In this document: piece after piece, positions 30,429-32,851 of the stretch | Numbering within the stretch: the stretch's first letter is position 1 | Layout: every line of letters begins with the position of its first letter | Source of the DNA: NAK19 sp034434515 | GTDB taxonomy: Bacteria > Chloroflexota > Anaerolineae > Anaerolineales > UBA4823 | Assembly: GCA_034434515.1 (NCBI GenBank) | Contig: DAOTZA010000100.1 | Location: forward strand, 1-32,851 | Length of the DNA stretch: 32,851 nucleotides | Direction of reading: 5' to 3' | Made by a program: the position numbers and the translations under genes | The notes under the pieces: generated by a model | Databases searched by the model: none | Seen by the model: the letters and a program-made list of their open reading frames with translations, nothing else | Told to the model about the DNA's origin: nothing

Positions 30429-32795
30429 ATGACCATGACCGACCGTGTTGCGCGCTTACGTCAACAAAGCCTCGAGGCTGTTCCAACCTTTTCTACAGAA
30501 CGGGCAGAATTGATTACCGAATTTTATGCCCAGAATCACGGTTTGATCTCCGAGCCGGTTCGCCGTGCTTTGGCTTTCCAATATCTCTTGGAGCACAAGT
30601 CCATTTACATCGGGGAGGGAGAATTGATCGTGGGCGAGAAAGGGCCTGCTCCGAAAGCTGTGCCAACCTACCCTGAGTTATGCTGTCACTCGTTGGAAGA
30701 TTTAGACATTCTCGATTCGCGTGAGAAGATTCCTTACAAGGTCAGTCCACAAGCGCGTAAAGTGTATGAAGAACGAATACTTCCCTTTTGGAAAGGGAAA
30801 TCGATGCGAGATGTCCTGTTCCGTGAAATGACGCCAGAATGGAAGGCTGCCTATGAGGCCGGTATCTTCACCGAGTTTATGGAACAGCGTGCGCCTGGCC
30901 ATACGGTTTTAGATGACAAAATCTATCATAAGGGGATGTTAGATTTCATCGAGGAACTTCACCGCAGCCTTGCTGGCCTGGATTTTTACAATGACCCGCA
31001 AGCTTACGATAAACAAGAAGAACTGCGCGCCATGGAGATTGTTGCCCGCGCCTTGATCCGCTTTGCCGAACGCCACGCCGAAAAAGCTCGTCAACTGGCA
31101 ACCCAGACCGATGATCCCCAACGCAAAGCGGAGTTAGAGCAAATTGCTGAAATTTGCTCCTGGGTTCCTGCTCACGCGCCGCGAAATTTCTGGGAAGCTT
31201 TACAGTACTATTGGTTCGTTCACCTTGGCGTGACTATTGAGCTAAACACCTGGGATTCTTTTTGCCCGGGCAAGCTCGATCATCATCTACTTCCTTTCTA
31301 TGAAAAAGGATTGGCAGATGGCAGTTTAACCCGCGCCAAGGCAGAAGAACTGTTGCAGTGCTTCTGGATTAAATTTAATAATCAACCTGCACCGCCCAAA
31401 GTTGGGGTAACCGCTGCGGAATCCGGCACTTATACAGATTTTGCACAAATCAACTTAGGCGGGGTCAAGCCCGATGGCTCGGATGGGGTGAATGAGGTGA
31501 CCTATCTCTTGCTGGATGTTATCGAGGAAATGCGCCTCTTACAACCCAGTTCTTCTATTCAGGTTAGCAAGAAAAATCCAGATGCGTTTATTCAGCGTGC
31601 GGGGCGGATTATCCGCACCGGCTTCGGGCAACCTTCGGTTTTTAACAGCGACCTGATTGTGCAGGAATTGGTGCGGCAGGGGAAATCCGTCAGCGATGCC
31701 CGTTGCGGCGGTTCTTCGGGTTGTGTAGAGGTGGGCGCTTTTGGCAAGGAAAATTATAACCTGACCGGCTACTTTAATCTTCCAAAGATCCTCGAACTCA
31801 CCTTAAACAATGGTGTCGATCCGCGCAGCGGTAAACAAATCGGTATTCAAAGCGGCGATCCAACCCAATTCAAGACCTTTGAAGAGCTGTTCGATGCCTT
31901 TCGTCGCCAGATGAATCACTTTATCGATATAAAGGTGCGCGGCAATCAGGTGGTGGAACGCTTATATGCCAACTATATGCCGGCGCCTTTCTTGTCCTTG
32001 CTGATCGATGATTGTATTTTACACGGTAAAGATTATCACAACGGAGGAGCACGCTACAACACTACGTATATCATGGGTGTAGGATTGGGGACGATCACAG
32101 ATTCATTGTCGGCGATAAAGTATCATGTCTTCGATCAGCAAAACTTAAGCATGAGAGAGCTGCTCCAATTGCTGGAAACTAACTTTCAGGGCAACGAGCG
32201 GAAACGGTTGATGCTGGTCAATCGCACGCCGCGCTATGGGAATGATGATGACTACGCCGATAGCCTGATGCGGATGGTGTTTGAGGCTTACTATCAAGCC
32301 ATCGAGGGGCGCAAAAATACCAAAGGCGGCGAATATCATATCAATCTCTTGCCCACAACGGTGCATGTGTACTTTGGTTCGGTCACCGGTGCCACGCCAG
32401 ACGGACGCAAAGCGGGGATGCCGCTCTCCGAAGGAATCTCACCAGTGCAAGGCGCCGACCGCCGTGGGCCAACAGCGGTGGTAAAATCGGCTGCAAAAAT
32501 GTATCACGCTCGAACAGGCGGGACGCTGCTAAACCAAAAGTTTACGCCACAATTGTTGCAAGATGAGGAAGGGTTAACCCGGCTGACGCACCTGATTCGC
32601 ACCTATTTCAAACTCGACGGTCATCACATTCAGTTCAACGTTGTCGATGCGGCAACCCTGCGGGCAGCTCAAGCCAACCCCGAGCAATATCGTGACCTCA
32701 TCGTGCGGGTGGCAGGCTATAGCGACTATTTCTGCGACCTGAGCAAAACCTTGCAGGATGAAATCATTGCCCGCACCGAGCATACCAGCTTCTAA
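30429..32795 (+). CDS. hypD: Glycyl-radical enzyme, trans-4-hydroxy-L-proline dehydratase (HypD)
   Basis: This 788-residue glycyl-radical enzyme is collinear with Clostridioides difficile HypD as I recall it. The key residues fall at a constant offset of minus two: His158 (PGHTV), Asp276 (TWD), Cys432 and Glu434 (SGCVE), and glycyl-radical Gly763 in 'VRVAGYSDYF'. Long shared blocks include 'MEQRAPGHTV', 'KFNNQPAPPKVG', 'GGARYNT' and 'KTGGTLLNQ'-like 'RTGGTLLNQKF'. The enzyme dehydrates trans-4-hydroxy-L-proline to 1-pyrroline-5-carboxylate under anoxic conditions. GGAGG overlaps the activase stop and lies six bases before the ATG. The usual partner, pyrroline-5-carboxylate reductase, is not in the window. 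A related dehydratase of a different substrate is possible but less likely. Confidence 0.9.
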   Translation: MTMTDRVARLRQQSLEAVPTFSTERAELITEFYAQNHGLISEPVRRALAFQYLLEHKSIYIGEGELIVGEKGPAPKAVPTYPELCCHSLEDLDILDSREKIPYKVSPQARKVYEERILPFWKGKSMRDVLFREMTPEWKAAYEAGIFTEFMEQRAPGHTVLDDKIYHKGMLDFIEELHRSLAGLDFYNDPQAYDKQEELRAMEIVARALIRFAERHAEKARQLATQTDDPQRKAELEQIAEICSWVPAHAPRNFWEALQYYWFVHLGVTIELNTWDSFCPGKLDHHLLPFYEKGLADGSLTRAKAEELLQCFWIKFNNQPAPPKVGVTAAESGTYTDFAQINLGGVKPDGSDGVNEVTYLLLDVIEEMRLLQPSSSIQVSKKNPDAFIQRAGRIIRTGFGQPSVFNSDLIVQELVRQGKSVSDARCGGSSGCVEVGAFGKENYNLTGYFNLPKILELTLNNGVDPRSGKQIGIQSGDPTQFKTFEELFDAFRRQMNHFIDIKVRGNQVVERLYANYMPAPFLSLLIDDCILHGKDYHNGGARYNTTYIMGVGLGTITDSLSAIKYHVFDQQNLSMRELLQLLETNFQGNERKRLMLVNRTPRYGNDDDYADSLMRMVFEAYYQAIEGRKNTKGGEYHINLLPTTVHVYFGSVTGATPDGRKAGMPLSEGISPVQGADRRGPTAVVKSAAKMYHARTGGTLLNQKFTPQLLQDEEGLTRLTHLIRTYFKLDGHHIQFNVVDAATLRAAQANPEQYRDLIVRVAGYSDYFCDLSKTLQDEIIARTEHTSF

Positions 32796-32851
32796 ATTCT
32801 CCCATAGAAGGGGTATGCGTTCAGATGCAATTTCCTGCGGGCGCGCCGCAT

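Noticed and set aside
32815..32851. Possible start of another gene at the right edge (ATG at 32815, frame open to the end)
   Set aside because: Only about 12 codons are visible and the ribosome-site spacing is poor; nothing can be supported.

Overview
The window is gene-dense bacterial DNA, nearly all on the + strand. It looks like an anaerobic or facultative Chloroflexota (Anaerolineae-type) genome. The hints are an archaeal-type PEP carboxylase, an oxygen-sensitive glycyl-radical enzyme with its activase, lipoproteins with long Pro/Ala/Gln linkers, and a secreted Asp-box/DUF1906 protein. The taxon is an inference; no rRNA or tRNA gene is present to confirm it.

Region 1 (1-15.3 kb) is a visibly AT-richer carbohydrate locus. 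The tail of a UPF0261 (Tm-1-like) gene is followed by a GntR/UTRA regulator with a consensus sigma-70 promoter. A long co-directional run follows: a ribose-type ABC importer (lipoprotein, fused double ATPase, permease) with an SDR dehydrogenase inserted, two tandem D-tagatose-3-epimerase-like TIM barrels, a Gfo/Idh/MocA dehydrogenase, a zinc dehydrogenase, an aldehyde dehydrogenase, a cupin phosphoglucose isomerase, an FGGY kinase, a 2-hydroxyacid dehydrogenase and a KDPG/KHG aldolase. Four start/stop overlaps support one operon. It appears to import a sugar, polyol or sugar acid, remodel it by oxidation, reduction and epimerisation, phosphorylate it and cleave it to pyruvate. No dehydratase is present, and the substrate cannot be read from sequence.

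Region 2 (15.4-16.0 kb, minus strand) is a higBA toxin-antitoxin module with a consensus promoter that would give a leaderless toxin mRNA. It sits at the composition break.

Region 3 (16.1-24.8 kb) is a second operon: an Lrp/AsnC regulator with two matching operator-like palindromes, a 29-codon leader ORF, a branched-chain-amino-acid-type ABC importer (binding protein with a frameshifted C-terminus, two ATPases, two permeases), an acetylpolyamine amidohydrolase-like deacetylase, putrescine carbamoyltransferase and agmatine deiminase. Together these suggest uptake and catabolism of agmatine and/or acetylated polyamines. This is the most interesting system in the window.

Region 4 (24.8-32.8 kb) holds archaeal-type PEP carboxylase, a secreted Asp-box/DUF1906 protein, a UspA protein facing a PadR regulator with directly abutting stop codons, and a glycyl-radical activase plus glycyl-radical enzyme that matches trans-4-hydroxy-L-proline dehydratase (HypD) residue for residue at the key positions.
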